Shown: positions 16,609-25,200 of the stretch, piece by piece
Position numbering within the stretch: position 1 is the stretch's first letter
How the letters are laid out: every line of letters starts with the position of its first letter
Origin: Solirubrobacteraceae bacterium
Lineage (GTDB): Bacteria; Actinomycetota; Thermoleophilia; Solirubrobacterales; Solirubrobacteraceae
Assembly: GCA_030690545.1 (NCBI GenBank)
Contig: JAUYGN010000010.1
Coordinates: forward strand, 19,812 to 83,811
Length of the DNA: 64,000 nt
Direction of reading: 5' to 3'
Position numbers and translations under genes: made by a program
Notes under the pieces: model-generated
What the model saw: only the letters and a program-made list of their open reading frames with translations
Told to the model about the DNA's origin: nothing
The model's database searches: none

Positions 16609-17382
16609 ATGACCGCGAGGTACCGACGAATGAGACGGATCTGGATCCTGCCGATGTTGCTCGCCGCGTTCCTCGCGGCCTCGGGCTGCGGCGGCGGCGG
16701 TGAGCTGCGCGTCTCGGCGGCCGCGTCGCTGCAGGCGTCGTTCACCGAGTACGGCGGCAAGTTCGAGGAGGCCGAAGCGAGCTTCTCCTTCGCAGGCTCG
16801 GATGTGCTCGCGGCGCAGATCCGCAGCGGCGCCCGTCCCGACGTGTACGCGGCGGCGAACACGACGCTGCCGGACGCGCTGTACGTCGAGCAGCTCGTGG
16901 AGAAGCCGATCCGGTTCGCGAGCAACGAGCTCGTCCTCGCGAAGCCGGCGAACAGTCGCAAGATCACCTCGCTCGCCGACATCCGGCGCAGCGGCGTGCG
17001 GCTCGCGATCGGCTCGCCGACGGTGCCGGTCGGGTCGTACACGCGCACGGTCCTCGCGAAGCTGCTGCGCTCGCAGCGCGAAGCGATCTACGCGAACGTG
17101 CGCACCGAGGAGCCCGATGTGTCGGGCATCGTCGGCAAGCTCACCCAGGGCGCGGTCGACGCGGGCTTCGTCTACCGCACCGACGTGCGCGCGACGAACG
17201 GCAGGCTCGAAGAGATCACGCTGCCGAGCCGGCTTCAACCGGTGGTCGAATACTCCGTCGCCGTCGTGCGGGGCACAGAGCGTCCCGCGGAGGCGAAGGC
17301 GTTCGTCTACGGGCTGCTGTCCGGCGACGGCCGCCGCGCGCTCGATGGCGCCGGGTTCCAGCCGCCGGCGCGAACGGGGTGA
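16609..17382 (+). CDS. modA: molybdate ABC transporter substrate-binding lipoprotein
   Basis: 257 aa, normal for ModA. The signal peptide ends in the lipobox AASGC (Cys about 25), giving a lipid-anchored receptor as in Gram-positives. Conserved blocks are present: LRVSAAASLQASF, FAGSDVLAAQIRSGARPDVY and the late AVDAGFVYRTDV. It should capture molybdate (or tungstate) and deliver it to ModB. An in-frame ATG at 16630 is an alternative start. modB begins 13 bases downstream and modC overlaps modB, so the three form one operon. No Moco-type riboswitch was recognised in the 81 bases upstream. Confidence 0.88.
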   Translation: MTARYRRMRRIWILPMLLAAFLAASGCGGGGELRVSAAASLQASFTEYGGKFEEAEASFSFAGSDVLAAQIRSGARPDVYAAANTTLPDALYVEQLVEKPIRFASNELVLAKPANSRKITSLADIRRSGVRLAIGSPTVPVGSYTRTVLAKLLRSQREAIYANVRTEEPDVSGIVGKLTQGAVDAGFVYRTDVRATNGRLEEITLPSRLQPVVEYSVAVVRGTERPAEAKAFVYGLLSGDGRRALDGAGFQPPARTG

Positions 17383-17395
17383 GCCGCGGCGACCC

Positions 17396-18199
17396 ATGAG
17401 CGGATCGCGCCGCTGGTTCGGTGCGGCGCTGTTCCTGGCGCTCGCGACGGTCCTGACGTTCCTGACGCTGCCGATCGTCGCGATCTTCGTCGACTCGAGC
17501 CCCGCGACGCTGCTCGCGAGCCTCGGCGAGGAGGGCGTGCTCGACGCGCTGCGGCTGAGCCTGCTGTGCACGGCGACCGCGGTCGTCGTGATCGTCGTCG
17601 TCGGTACGCCGGCGGCGTACCTGCTGGCGACGCGGCGCTTCCGCGGCCGCTCGACGATCGTCACGCTCATCGAGCTGCCGCTCGTCCTGCCCCCGGCGGT
17701 CGCCGGCATCGGCCTGCTCGCGGCGCTCGGGCCGAACGGGCTGCTCGGCGGCTGGGTCACGGACCTCGGCCTCGAGCTCGTGCTGAGCACCGCCGGCGTG
17801 ATCGTCGCGCTGATCTTCGTCTCGGCGCCGTTCTACCTGCGCCAGGCGCAGTCCGCCTTCGAGGCGGTCGACGCGACATGGCTGGATGCGTCGCGGACGC
17901 TCGGCGCGAGCGAGGCGCGGACGTTCTTCGCCGTCGCGATCCCGACGTCGAGCGTCGGGTTGGTCTCGGGCGTCGCGCTGGCGTGGGGGCGGGCGCTGGG
18001 GGAGTTCGGCGCGACGCTGATGTTCGCGGGGTCGTTTCGCGGGGTCACGCAAACGGCGCCGCTGGCGATCTACGAGCGCTTCGCGAACAACTTCACGAGC
18101 GCGCTCGCGCTGTCGGCAGTGCTCGTCGCGGTCTCCGCCGCGCTGCTGCTGACGATCAAGCTGCTGACCGGCACGGCGTGGCTCAATGCTGCGCGTTGA
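17396..18199 (+). CDS. modB: molybdate ABC transporter permease
   Basis: 267 aa with about six membrane helices. The typical ModB region GEFGATLMFAG, preceded by the EAA-like loop (EARTFFAVAIPTSSVGLVSG), contacts the ATPase ModC. LIELPLVLPPAVAGIGLL is the family's conserved second-helix region. It forms the membrane channel for molybdate. It starts 13 bases after modA; its last 14 bases overlap modC. Confidence 0.9.
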   Translation: MSGSRRWFGAALFLALATVLTFLTLPIVAIFVDSSPATLLASLGEEGVLDALRLSLLCTATAVVVIVVVGTPAAYLLATRRFRGRSTIVTLIELPLVLPPAVAGIGLLAALGPNGLLGGWVTDLGLELVLSTAGVIVALIFVSAPFYLRQAQSAFEAVDATWLDASRTLGASEARTFFAVAIPTSSVGLVSGVALAWGRALGEFGATLMFAGSFRGVTQTAPLAIYERFANNFTSALALSAVLVAVSAALLLTIKLLTGTAWLNAAR

Positions 18200-19253
18200 G
18201 GTCGCCACGCGGTTGGGCTTGTTCGAGCTCGACGCCGCGATCGAGGTGCCGGCGGGCAGATGCCTCGCGCTTGCCGGACCGTCTGGCGCTGGCAAGACAT
18301 CGGTATTGCGCGTCGCTGCGGGGCTTGTCCGTCCCGAACGCGGGATCGTGCACTGTGGCGACGAGGTGTGGCTCGACGTCGCCGCCGGCGTCTGCGTCCC
18401 GCCGGAGGCGCGCCGCTGCGGGTACGTCTTCCAGGAGTACGCGTTGTTTCCGCACCTGCGGGCGTGGCAGAACGTTGCCTATGGCCTGGCCGGCGAGCCT
18501 CGTGAGGATCGCCGGCGCCGCGCGCTCGAGTTGCTCGACCGCTTCGGTCTCGCCGACCGCGCCGACGCGCGGCCGCGGACGCTGTCGGGCGGGGAGCGCC
18601 AGCGCGTCGCACTTGCTCGCGCGCTCGCTCGCGAACCGCTCGCGTTGCTGCTCGACGAGCCGCTGTCGGCGCTCGACGCGCGCTCGCGCGCGTCGGCGTC
18701 GCGCGAGCTGCTCGCGGTGCTGCGCTCGGCGGGGGCGCCGGTGCTGCTCGTGACGCACGACTTCGCGGAGGCGGCGCTGCTCGGCGATCGCGTCGCGATC
18801 GTCGACGGGGGACGGATCGTCCAGGAGGGCACCGCCGCGCAGCTCGCCGCCGCGCCCGCGTCAGCGTTCGTCGCCGACTTCGCCGGCGCGGTCGTGCTGA
18901 GCGGCGTCGCACGGCGCGACGGCGACGGGCCGACGCTGATCGAGCTCGAGGGCGGCGCCGTCATCGCCAGCGCCGAGCGGGGCGCGGGGCCGGTGTCGGT
19001 GAGCGTCTATCCGTGGGAGATCGAGCTCGCGCCGCTCGGGGCGCCGCACCCCGGGTCGGAGCGCAACCGGCTCGAGGCCGAGGTCGTCTCCGTCACGGCC
19101 GTCGGTGGTCGCGTGCGCGTCGGCCTCGCGGCGCCGCAGCCGCTCGTCGCCGAGATAAGCGCGGTGGCCGCGAACGCGCTCGACCTGGTTGAGCGGGCGC
19201 GGGTGGCGGCCACGTGGAGCGTCGCCGCCACCCGACTGCTCGACGGCGCGTAA
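18186..19253 (+). CDS. modC: molybdate ABC transporter ATP-binding protein
   Basis: 355 aa. Walker A GPSGAGKTS (about 31-39), Q-loop FQEYALFPHL, ABC signature LSGGERQR (about 133), Walker B LLLDEP (about 154) and the H-loop THD are all intact. The C-terminal 70 residues (about 285-350) form a TOBE/MOP-like domain that in ModC binds oxyanion. It energises molybdate import with ModA and ModB. The start lies inside modB, so translation is coupled. Confidence 0.9.
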   Translation: MLRVEVATRLGLFELDAAIEVPAGRCLALAGPSGAGKTSVLRVAAGLVRPERGIVHCGDEVWLDVAAGVCVPPEARRCGYVFQEYALFPHLRAWQNVAYGLAGEPREDRRRRALELLDRFGLADRADARPRTLSGGERQRVALARALAREPLALLLDEPLSALDARSRASASRELLAVLRSAGAPVLLVTHDFAEAALLGDRVAIVDGGRIVQEGTAAQLAAAPASAFVADFAGAVVLSGVARRDGDGPTLIELEGGAVIASAERGAGPVSVSVYPWEIELAPLGAPHPGSERNRLEAEVVSVTAVGGRVRVGLAAPQPLVAEISAVAANALDLVERARVAATWSVAATRLLDGA

Positions 19254-19576
19254 GCCGTCGGGGCATCCTTGAGTAGGACATGCTGTTGCCGCATGCGGTC
19301 AGGCGGGTGACGAACGCGTCACAGCGCCGCCCCGCGGTCGATCAGGGCTGCGGCTGTCGGTGACCCTCACGCTGATCGCGTTGGGCCGGCACTGCCGCGA
19401 TGGGCTATCGGTGTCGTAGTCAACCTCGACTACGCGCAACCGGACGACAACAGGCAGGAGCCCTCTTGTGCCGTCGCGGTGCGGAATTCCTATGCGGTTC
19501 TTATGTTCGGGTCGGACGATCTCGGCCAGTCGGACCAGTCGGACCAGCCTCGGACAGCAGTGAGAGGGGATGGAGC
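19254..19576. other. 323-base intergenic region after modC
   Basis: No gene is supported. The region contains a copy of the 16-bp recurrent element (19490-19505) and, at about 19527-19549, two exact and one partial tandem copies of CAGTCGGAC just before the next gene's Shine-Dalgarno sequence. Confidence 0.6.
19490..19505 (+). promoter_or_regulatory. 16-bp recurrent element (copy g)
   Basis: CTATGCGGTTCTTATG is the weakest of the seven copies but keeps both half-blocks (CTATG and CTTATG) at the fixed spacing. It stands 71 bases before the start of the secreted helical protein gene. No clear -35/-10 pair was found with it. Confidence 0.4.
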
Positions 19577-20302
19577 ATGAGCCCGAGAAGGATCGCCGTC
19601 GTCGTGGTGAGCGGTGCGTTACTGGCCGGCGGCACGGGCGCGGCGATCGCGGCCGTGACGAGCGACGATGCCAAGCAGGCCGAGCAGGCGATCCTCGACG
19701 ATGCTGCCAAGCGCCTCGAGGTGACGCCGGAGAAGCTGCGCGACGCGTTGTCGGCGGCGCGCGATGCGCAGCTTGACCGGGCGGTCAAGGACGGCAAGCT
19801 GACGCAGCAGCAGGCCGATGCGATCAAGCAGCGTCGCCAGCAGTCCGGGCGTGTGCTCGGTGGCGGATCGGTCGGTGCCAAGCGGGGCGGCAAGCGCGGC
19901 GGCCACGGCGGTCGTGGCGCAGGCTTCGGCTTCGGGACGCGCGGCGGCCTGTTCGGCGCCGATCTCGCGAAGGCGCTCGGGATCACTCGGGAGCAGTTGC
20001 ATGAGCAGTTGCGTGCTCGCAAGAGCGTCGCCGAGATCGCCGAGGCGCAGGGCAAGTCGCTGTCGGACGTGCGTACCGCGCTGAAGGCCGACGCCAAGCG
20101 GCGGCTGGACGAGGCGGTCGCCGACGGCAAGCTCACGCAGGAGCGTGCCGACAGGCTGCGGGCGGGCGTCAACGAAGGGATCGATCGGATCGGCGAGGCG
20201 CGCTCGGTTCGCCCGCGCTCGCATCGCCGCGGCGGCAAGCCCCGTGTGCGGCCGGGAAGCTTCGCACCCTCTGGCGGCGTCGTGCCCGGCAGGCAGTCGT
20301 AG
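19577..20302 (+). CDS. secreted basic helical protein with two LTQ-type repeats
   Basis: 241 aa. The signal peptide (about 1-27) ends at AIAAVTSD. Two related helical units follow: LEVTPEKLRDALSAARDAQL...GKLTQQQADAIK (about 47-90) and LGITREQLHEQL...GKLTQERADRL (about 135-195). They are separated by a Gly/Arg/Lys-rich linker (about 95-125), and the C-terminus is Arg-rich. The 'DGKLTQEQAD' pattern is common in small secreted Gram-positive proteins of unknown function. GAGAGGGGATGGAG precedes the ATG at 19577. Its strong positive charge might bind wall polymers or DNA, which is only a guess. Confidence 0.7.
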   Translation: MSPRRIAVVVVSGALLAGGTGAAIAAVTSDDAKQAEQAILDDAAKRLEVTPEKLRDALSAARDAQLDRAVKDGKLTQQQADAIKQRRQQSGRVLGGGSVGAKRGGKRGGHGGRGAGFGFGTRGGLFGADLAKALGITREQLHEQLRARKSVAEIAEAQGKSLSDVRTALKADAKRRLDEAVADGKLTQERADRLRAGVNEGIDRIGEARSVRPRSHRRGGKPRVRPGSFAPSGGVVPGRQS

Positions 20303-20334
20303 GCCCGGACATCACCGTCGGATCGGGTGCTGGC

Positions 20335-20864
20335 TCAGTCGGTCGGCGGCCAGTCGATCCGCTCGACGAGGTCGGCCGCACCGAGGTCGATCAGCCGGCT
20401 GCGGTCGATCGGCCGGTAGGTGCCGTCGTCGAGCGCGAGCCAGTGGACTGACGGTCCGCTGGGATCGACGATGAGGATCTCGTCGACTCCGCGCTGGGCG
20501 TAGAACGGCAGCTTCTCCCACGACTCGTCGCCGGGCGAGACGATCTCGAGCACGAGCGCGGCGGTCGGCAGCCAGACGCCGCGTGGGCGATCGCGGTGTA
20601 CGCCTCCGTCGGGCACCCGGTAGTCGTGTTCGGACTCGCCGAGGTTGAACTCGCCGATCGCCGGCACGAGGCCGGCCGCGCGCGCCGGCCGTCGACGATG
20701 ACCGCGAGCTGTTGCGCGATCTCCGCGTGCTCGCCAGACGGCGCCGGAACCATGTGCAGGACGCCCTCCCACACCTCGTCCAGGCGATCGAGCCCGGCTC
20801 TGCGCCGACGCTCGAGGACTTCGTCGAGTCCTGCCGACGATGGCTCGAGGATCAGCGTCCGCAT
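20335..20864 (-). pseudogene. Uma2-family endonuclease-like gene with a frameshift
   Basis: Two minus-strand frames together make one Uma2-like protein of about 175 residues. The first runs from the ATG at 20864 through LDEVWEGVLHMVPAPSGEHA to about base 20690. The second carries LVPAIGEFNLGE, the active-site-like YRVPDGG and LVLEIVSPGDESWEKL, and ends at 20335 (PPTD). The break falls in the alternating GC run at about 20674-20687, where one base seems lost or two gained. It could be a real mutation or a sequencing error. TAAAGT stands 6 bases before the start. Uma2 proteins have a PD-(D/E)xK-like fold; their cellular role is poorly known. Confidence 0.75.
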
Positions 20865-20971
20865 GCGACGACTTTACATTGACACGCGCAGACCGCCACC
20901 CGTACGCACCGACCCCGCCCGACGCCCTCGCCGGGGTGGCCAGCGCTGTCGACTGCTGGCGACCTCCTATT

Positions 20972-20990
20972 CCTAGGTGTTTGCTAGGTT
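20972..20990 (+). promoter_or_regulatory. 16-bp recurrent element overlapping a leaderless-type promoter (copy e)
   Basis: CCTAGGTGTTTGCTAG (20972-20987) is the reverse complement of CTAGCAAACACCTAGG. TAGGTT at 20985-20990 ends 6 bases before the ATG at 20997, so transcription would start at or next to the start codon. The arrangement TTTGC(A)TAGGTT is the same as in the pilin promoter. Confidence 0.5.
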
Positions 20991-20996
20991 GCCGGA

Positions 20997-23285
20997 ATGC
21001 GCGCTGTGCGAACGGGAGGGTGCGCTGGCTTGCTGCGACGCTCCCTCCCCGTGCTGCTGGCCGGCGCCGCCGGGCTGGCCGTGTCCGCTGCTCCCGCGGG
21101 CGCCGCGGACTTCACCTGGACCGGAGCCGCGCCGCAGCCGAGCTGGTCGCTGCCGGCGAACTGGGGCGCGGCGGCGCCGAGCGACCCGGTCGACACGCTG
21201 CGTTTCCCGGCGCTCACTTCCCCGGCGTGCGCTTCGAGCCCGTCGGCGGCCGCGTGCTATGTGAGCACCAACAACCTCGCCCCCGGCCTGGGGGTCGGCG
21301 GCATCGAGCTCGACGGCGGCACGCCGTACGAGCTGTCGGGCAACGCGATCACGCTCGGGGCGGGCGGCATCGCGGTCTCCGGGGCGGCGGCCGGCGAGCC
21401 CGCGTTCCCTGAGCTCGGCATGCCGGTCGCGCTCGGCGCGCCGCAGACCTGGTCGATGGAGGCCGGGGCCGTCGATCACGAGCTGCTGGTCACCGGCGGC
21501 GTGACGGCGGATCCGAGCACCGGCCTCACGGCTCAGCTCGGCCGGGGCACGTACCTGGTGCTGCTCTCGGAGGCCGAGGTCGGGCCGGTGACCGCGACGG
21601 GCGACGGGTCACTCGCGCTCGGGTTCCCGCCCCGGCAGGGACGGCTGAACGCGAGCAACGGCAGGCTCGTGAGCCTCGTCGACGGGGCGTCGCTGCTCGT
21701 GCTCGACGGCGTCAGCGGGCCGCTGGCCACCGACGGCGGCGCCGTTCAGCTGGGCCAGTTCGACCGGGCCGGGGAGCTCGCGGTCAACGGGACGGTGACG
21801 CTGGACTCGGCAGGCGCGCTGATCGCCTTCGTCAACAGCCCCGGGACGGAGCCGGGCAGCGACTACTCGCGGCTGCGGGCGACCGGCGACGTCAACCTCG
21901 CGGGGGCACAGCTGATCCCCTTCGGCGGCGTCGATCCCGACACGCAGGCGTGCCCGCAGCCGACGCCCGACGATGTGCTGACGATCGTCGAGACGACGGA
22001 CGGAGCGGTCAGCGGCACGTTCGCTGGCGTGCCGAACGGCGCGACGGTGGAGTTGACGTGCATCGGCGCGAGCGGCACGCCGCCGACGGCTCGCATCGAC
22101 TACACGACCACGACTGTCACGGCGACGATCCTGACGGCCGGGACGCCGCCTGAACCGACGACGACGACGCTCGACGCAAGCCCCTCGAGCGCGGTGACCA
22201 ACCAGCCGGTGACGCTCACGGCGACCGTCTCGGCGGAGTCCGGCACGCCGGCGGGAACGGTCCGCTTCGAGCGTGCCGGCACGCAGATCAGCGACTGTGC
22301 CGCGCGAGAGCTGGACGATGACGGCGTCGCGACGTGCCAGGCGTCGTTCGCAGCCGCCGGCTCGCCGCATCAGCTGACGGCGCGGTTCACGCCCGCTCCC
22401 GGCGGCTCGCTCGCGAGCTCGACGAGCCCGGCAAGCAGCGTCACCGTGACGCCGGCGGCGACGACGGCGGTCGTGACCTTCCCGGTGAGCACGATCGGGC
22501 TCAACCAGCCGATCCTGCTGACCGCCACGATCACGCCCGCCCACACCGGCCCGGCGAGACCGCAGGGCCTCGTCGACTTCCGCGTCGACGGTGTGCCGCT
22601 GGACGGCTGCACGGGCGTTGAGCTGACGCCGCAGGAGTCGTCGTCGATCACGCAGTGCGAGCTGACGTACTTCGGCGGGGGCACCGGCAGCCAGACCGAT
22701 CAGATCAGCGTGCGGTATCTCGGCGACGCGAGCTTCTCGGGCTCGACGTCGCCCGACAGTCCGCTGACGGTCGTCCTCTCGCAGCCGTCACCGTCCCCGA
22801 GCCCGCCGGTGACCGCGCCGGCGCCCCCGGTGAGCGTCGGCGCGATCCCGCCGCCGCCGGCGACGACGACCGGCCCTGTGGGGCGGGCGAGCACCGGTCG
22901 CGCACAGGTGCGCGGGACGTCCGTCGACGTGCGACTTGCGTGCGCCGGCGCGCGCGGGCGCTCGTGCAGGATCACGCTGAAGACGACGACGGTCGTGGTC
23001 CGCCGCGGCGGCAGGGTCCTGTCGGTGCGTCCGGCGCAGTCGGCGGCGAGGACGACGCGCCGCACCCTCACGGTCGCCCCCACGCGGACCGTGACGCTCG
23101 CGGCCGGCAGCCGCCGGACGATCCGCTACAAGCTCAGCGCCGCCGGCGCGCGCCTGCTCGCCGGCCGCCGCCAGCTCGCGGTCACGATGCTCGCGACACA
23201 GCGCACGGCGAGCGGTCGCAGCACGAACGTCAGCAGGCAGGTGCTGCGGTTCAAGGCCCCCGCCAAGGCGAAGCGCAAGCGATAG
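20997..23285 (+). CDS. large secreted protein with Ig-like repeats
   Basis: 762 aa. The signal peptide ends in APAGAADFTWTG (about 35-40). Residues about 40-380 are Gly-rich beta-strand repeats resembling a parallel beta-helix. Two Ig-like (group 3/5 type) domains follow (about 387-487 and 488-594) with the motifs NQPVTLTATVSAESGTPAGTV and NQPILLTATITPAHTG, then a Pro-rich hinge (about 595-635) and a basic C-terminal beta domain (about 638-762) ending in KAKRKR. No sortase signal or membrane anchor is seen; the basic tail may attach to wall polymers. There is no Shine-Dalgarno sequence; the -10-like TAGGTT suggests a leaderless mRNA. Confidence 0.75.
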   Translation: MRAVRTGGCAGLLRRSLPVLLAGAAGLAVSAAPAGAADFTWTGAAPQPSWSLPANWGAAAPSDPVDTLRFPALTSPACASSPSAAACYVSTNNLAPGLGVGGIELDGGTPYELSGNAITLGAGGIAVSGAAAGEPAFPELGMPVALGAPQTWSMEAGAVDHELLVTGGVTADPSTGLTAQLGRGTYLVLLSEAEVGPVTATGDGSLALGFPPRQGRLNASNGRLVSLVDGASLLVLDGVSGPLATDGGAVQLGQFDRAGELAVNGTVTLDSAGALIAFVNSPGTEPGSDYSRLRATGDVNLAGAQLIPFGGVDPDTQACPQPTPDDVLTIVETTDGAVSGTFAGVPNGATVELTCIGASGTPPTARIDYTTTTVTATILTAGTPPEPTTTTLDASPSSAVTNQPVTLTATVSAESGTPAGTVRFERAGTQISDCAARELDDDGVATCQASFAAAGSPHQLTARFTPAPGGSLASSTSPASSVTVTPAATTAVVTFPVSTIGLNQPILLTATITPAHTGPARPQGLVDFRVDGVPLDGCTGVELTPQESSSITQCELTYFGGGTGSQTDQISVRYLGDASFSGSTSPDSPLTVVLSQPSPSPSPPVTAPAPPVSVGAIPPPPATTTGPVGRASTGRAQVRGTSVDVRLACAGARGRSCRITLKTTTVVVRRGGRVLSVRPAQSAARTTRRTLTVAPTRTVTLAAGSRRTIRYKLSAAGARLLAGRRQLAVTMLATQRTASGRSTNVSRQVLRFKAPAKAKRKR

Positions 23286-23321
23286 CGATCGTCGGTCCGG
23301 CTGGACTACCAGCCGGCTGCC

Positions 23322-23690
23322 CTACCTTCGCAGACGGTCCGCGAGCTCGCGGCGCTGGCGCTCTGACAGTCCGCCGATCGTCTTGGCGGGCGAGATCCGG
23401 CACTGCGTGAGGATCTTGTGGACCTTCACCTGCCCGTACTTCGGCACTGCGAGCAGTGTGTCGAGAACCCTGGCGGTCAGCATGAACTCCGGCGGATCGA
23501 GCAGCAGCGGGTCGATCGCGCGGCGCCCGGCCTTGAGGTCGCGCTTGAGCCTCGCCCGTCGCGTGCGGATGTCGTTTGCGCGGTCGAGCGCCTCGAGTCG
23601 CTGGTTCAGCGTGCGCGCGGGCGCGGTCGGCTGCTGGGCGCGGGCGCGGGATGTCACGTGCGCCGTGCCGCTCGGTCCCGGCGCCGTCAT
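23322..23690 (-). CDS. mihF: integration host factor, actinobacterial type (mIHF)
   Basis: 122 aa. The C-terminal 80 residues match mIHF: a basic helix (ANDIRTRRARLKRDLKAG), then LLAVPKYGQVKVHKILTQ and GGLSERQRRELADRL, the helix-two-turn-helix that binds DNA. mIHF is a nucleoid protein of actinobacteria that is often essential. Here it follows an LprG-like gene with a 4-base overlap, whereas it usually precedes gmk, so the context is unusual. The N-terminal 40 residues are a low-complexity extension; the true start could be a later codon. Confidence 0.85.
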   Translation of the reverse strand: MTAPGPSGTAHVTSRARAQQPTAPARTLNQRLEALDRANDIRTRRARLKRDLKAGRRAIDPLLLDPPEFMLTARVLDTLLAVPKYGQVKVHKILTQCRISPAKTIGGLSERQRRELADRLRR

Positions 23691-24685
23691 CCCGAGACGG
23701 TGCCGCGCTGCGCGTCGGCGAGGCTGGCGGGGTCGATCGCCTGGTCGGCGGGCGGGATCTCGACGTCGACCTTCGTGCCGAAGTCGTAGAGCTCGATGCG
23801 CTGGGTGATCGTCGTGCGCTGACCGGCGGTGCTGGTGGTGACCGTGTGGGTCATGCGGCGCACGATGTCGTCGTCGCCGATCCAGATCTCCATCGGGAGC
23901 TTGCTGGTGTCGGAGAGCTCGATGATCTGCTGCATCGAGCGGCGGACCGCGGAGCGCTGGGCGGCGGGCAGCGCGTCGGGGACCTTGTCGAAGTCGATCG
24001 TCGCCCGGTAGCGGGTGGTCGGCACGCCGCGCACCGTGTCCGTGCCGATGCGGGTGACGTCACCGCTGACCGCCTTGAGGTAGTGCAGGGACTGCGTCGG
24101 GTCCTGGCCGCTCACCCGGGTGAGCGCGGCGAGGTCGATGCCGGCCTGCTCGCCCACCGCGGCGAGGTCGAGCTTGATCCATCGCTTGCCCGCGGGCAGC
24201 GCACGGTCGAACGCCGGCGAGCTCATGTAGAAGGTCAAGCCGTCGAAGATCAGGTGCTGCTCGATCGTGCCGCCGCCGGCCGACGCGCCGCCGGGCATCG
24301 AGGAGACGTCCATCGTGAGCGTCATCTCGCCGCGCCCGCTCGTGTTGTCGAAGCGTCCCTCGGCCGTCGTCGGGATCGTGCCGCGACCGCCGTGGGAGAT
24401 CGTCTGCCGCAGCGATAGGCGCACCCCGCCGGTCGCGGCGGTCTTGTCGGCAGCCGACGCGAGCGCCTGCGGCGTCAGGACGTCGGAGGAGCCGAGACCA
24501 GTCAGCGGCACCGCCACCGCGAGCGCGGCGCCGGCGAGCAGGAGGCACGCCAGCGCCCACACCGAGTATCGCGGACGTCGCCCGCGCTGCCGGGCGGGCC
24601 CGCGCTCGGTTGCCGGCACCGGGGCGATATCCGGCGCCTCGGGCGCCTTCGAGACCGACCGGAATCGCTCCGGCGGGTCGGTCAT
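23687..24685 (-). CDS. membrane-anchored LprG/LppX-like protein
   Basis: 332 aa from the ATG at 24685. A cytosolic Pro/Arg-rich stretch is followed by one membrane helix (about 45-67, ACLLLAGAALAVAVPLTGLG) and an extracellular domain of about 260 residues with the LprG-like pattern: ALASAADKTAATGGVRLSLR, a run of beta strands, GTDTVRGVPTTRYRATIDF, then LPMEIWIGDDDIVRRMT. LprG/LppX relatives form an open half-barrel that carries lipids; that role is inferred. A GTG at 24802 would add 39 residues. The ATG at 24685 overlaps the end of a short upstream ORF (ATGA). Confidence 0.7.
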   Translation of the reverse strand: MTDPPERFRSVSKAPEAPDIAPVPATERGPARQRGRRPRYSVWALACLLLAGAALAVAVPLTGLGSSDVLTPQALASAADKTAATGGVRLSLRQTISHGGRGTIPTTAEGRFDNTSGRGEMTLTMDVSSMPGGASAGGGTIEQHLIFDGLTFYMSSPAFDRALPAGKRWIKLDLAAVGEQAGIDLAALTRVSGQDPTQSLHYLKAVSGDVTRIGTDTVRGVPTTRYRATIDFDKVPDALPAAQRSAVRRSMQQIIELSDTSKLPMEIWIGDDDIVRRMTHTVTTSTAGQRTTITQRIELYDFGTKVDVEIPPADQAIDPASLADAQRGTVSG

Positions 24686-24789
24686 CGTCGCTCGCGCGAG
24701 CCGGTCGGCACTCGCCGGCTGCTCAGCGCGCCGAGCGGGGCGCGACGGTTGCAAGAAGCGCCGGCGGATGAAGGACGGCGTTGAGACAT
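24682..24789 (-). CDS. possible 35-codon leader ORF
   Basis: On the minus strand, GTGGAGAGG stands 5 bases before an ATG at 24789 that opens 35 codons (MSQRRPSSAGASC start, Arg-rich) and stops at a TGA overlapping the ATG at 24685. The strong Shine-Dalgarno sequence and the ATGA junction suggest translation coupled to the LprG-like gene. The same GTG is the alternative start of that gene. The peptide has no recognisable motif and may be only a leader. Confidence 0.35.
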   Translation of the reverse strand: MSQRRPSSAGASCNRRAPLGALSSRRVPTGSRERR

Positions 24790-24812
24790 GAATCCTCTCC
24801 ACTCGACGGCTG

Positions 24813-24828
24813 ACTAGGCAATGCCCAG
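24813..24828 (-). promoter_or_regulatory. 16-bp recurrent element (copy f)
   Basis: Read on the minus strand, CTGGGCATTGCCTAGT matches the consensus at 12 of 16 positions, with the core GCATTGCCTA intact. It ends 11 bases upstream of the GTG at 24802 and 24 bases upstream of the leader ORF. Confidence 0.45.
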
Positions 24829-24972
24829 ATAGCGCGCAGCGTATCGCGACGGCCGCCTCAAGGGAAGTCCGTGGAGCATTGCGAGAACGAGCATCGCGTA
24901 CGCGTCGCCGGCCTTTCGTCGCGACCTACGAGTTCTGTGACGCACGGTCATACCGATGGTTAGACTGGGGTC

Positions 24973-25200
24973 ATGTCGTATCGAGTGGGACCGAAAGGAC
25001 AGGTCGTGGTGCCCAAGCACATCCGCGAGACGCTGGGCATCGCTCCGGGGGATGAGGTGGATGTCGACGTGATCGACGGGGAGGTCCGGATTCGCCGCCG
25101 CAGCGCGATGCGGACGCTGCTCGGGATCGCCGCCACCGGTGCTTCGACGGCGGACCTCGAAGCATCGCGGGCGCGTGAGCGGGCGCGCGACGGCGCGTGA
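24973..25200 (+). CDS. vapB: AbrB/VapB-type antitoxin
   Basis: 75 aa. The first 45 residues are a swapped-hairpin AbrB/SpoVT DNA-binding domain (MSYRVGPKGQVVVPKHIR, LGIAPGDEVDVDVIDGEV), and the charged C-terminus is the usual toxin-binding tail. It should neutralise the PIN toxin encoded next and repress the pair's promoter. The stop overlaps the toxin start (GTGA). TAGACT (24961-24966) lies 6 bases before the ATG, so the mRNA is probably leaderless. Confidence 0.85.
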   Translation: MSYRVGPKGQVVVPKHIRETLGIAPGDEVDVDVIDGEVRIRRRSAMRTLLGIAATGASTADLEASRARERARDGA

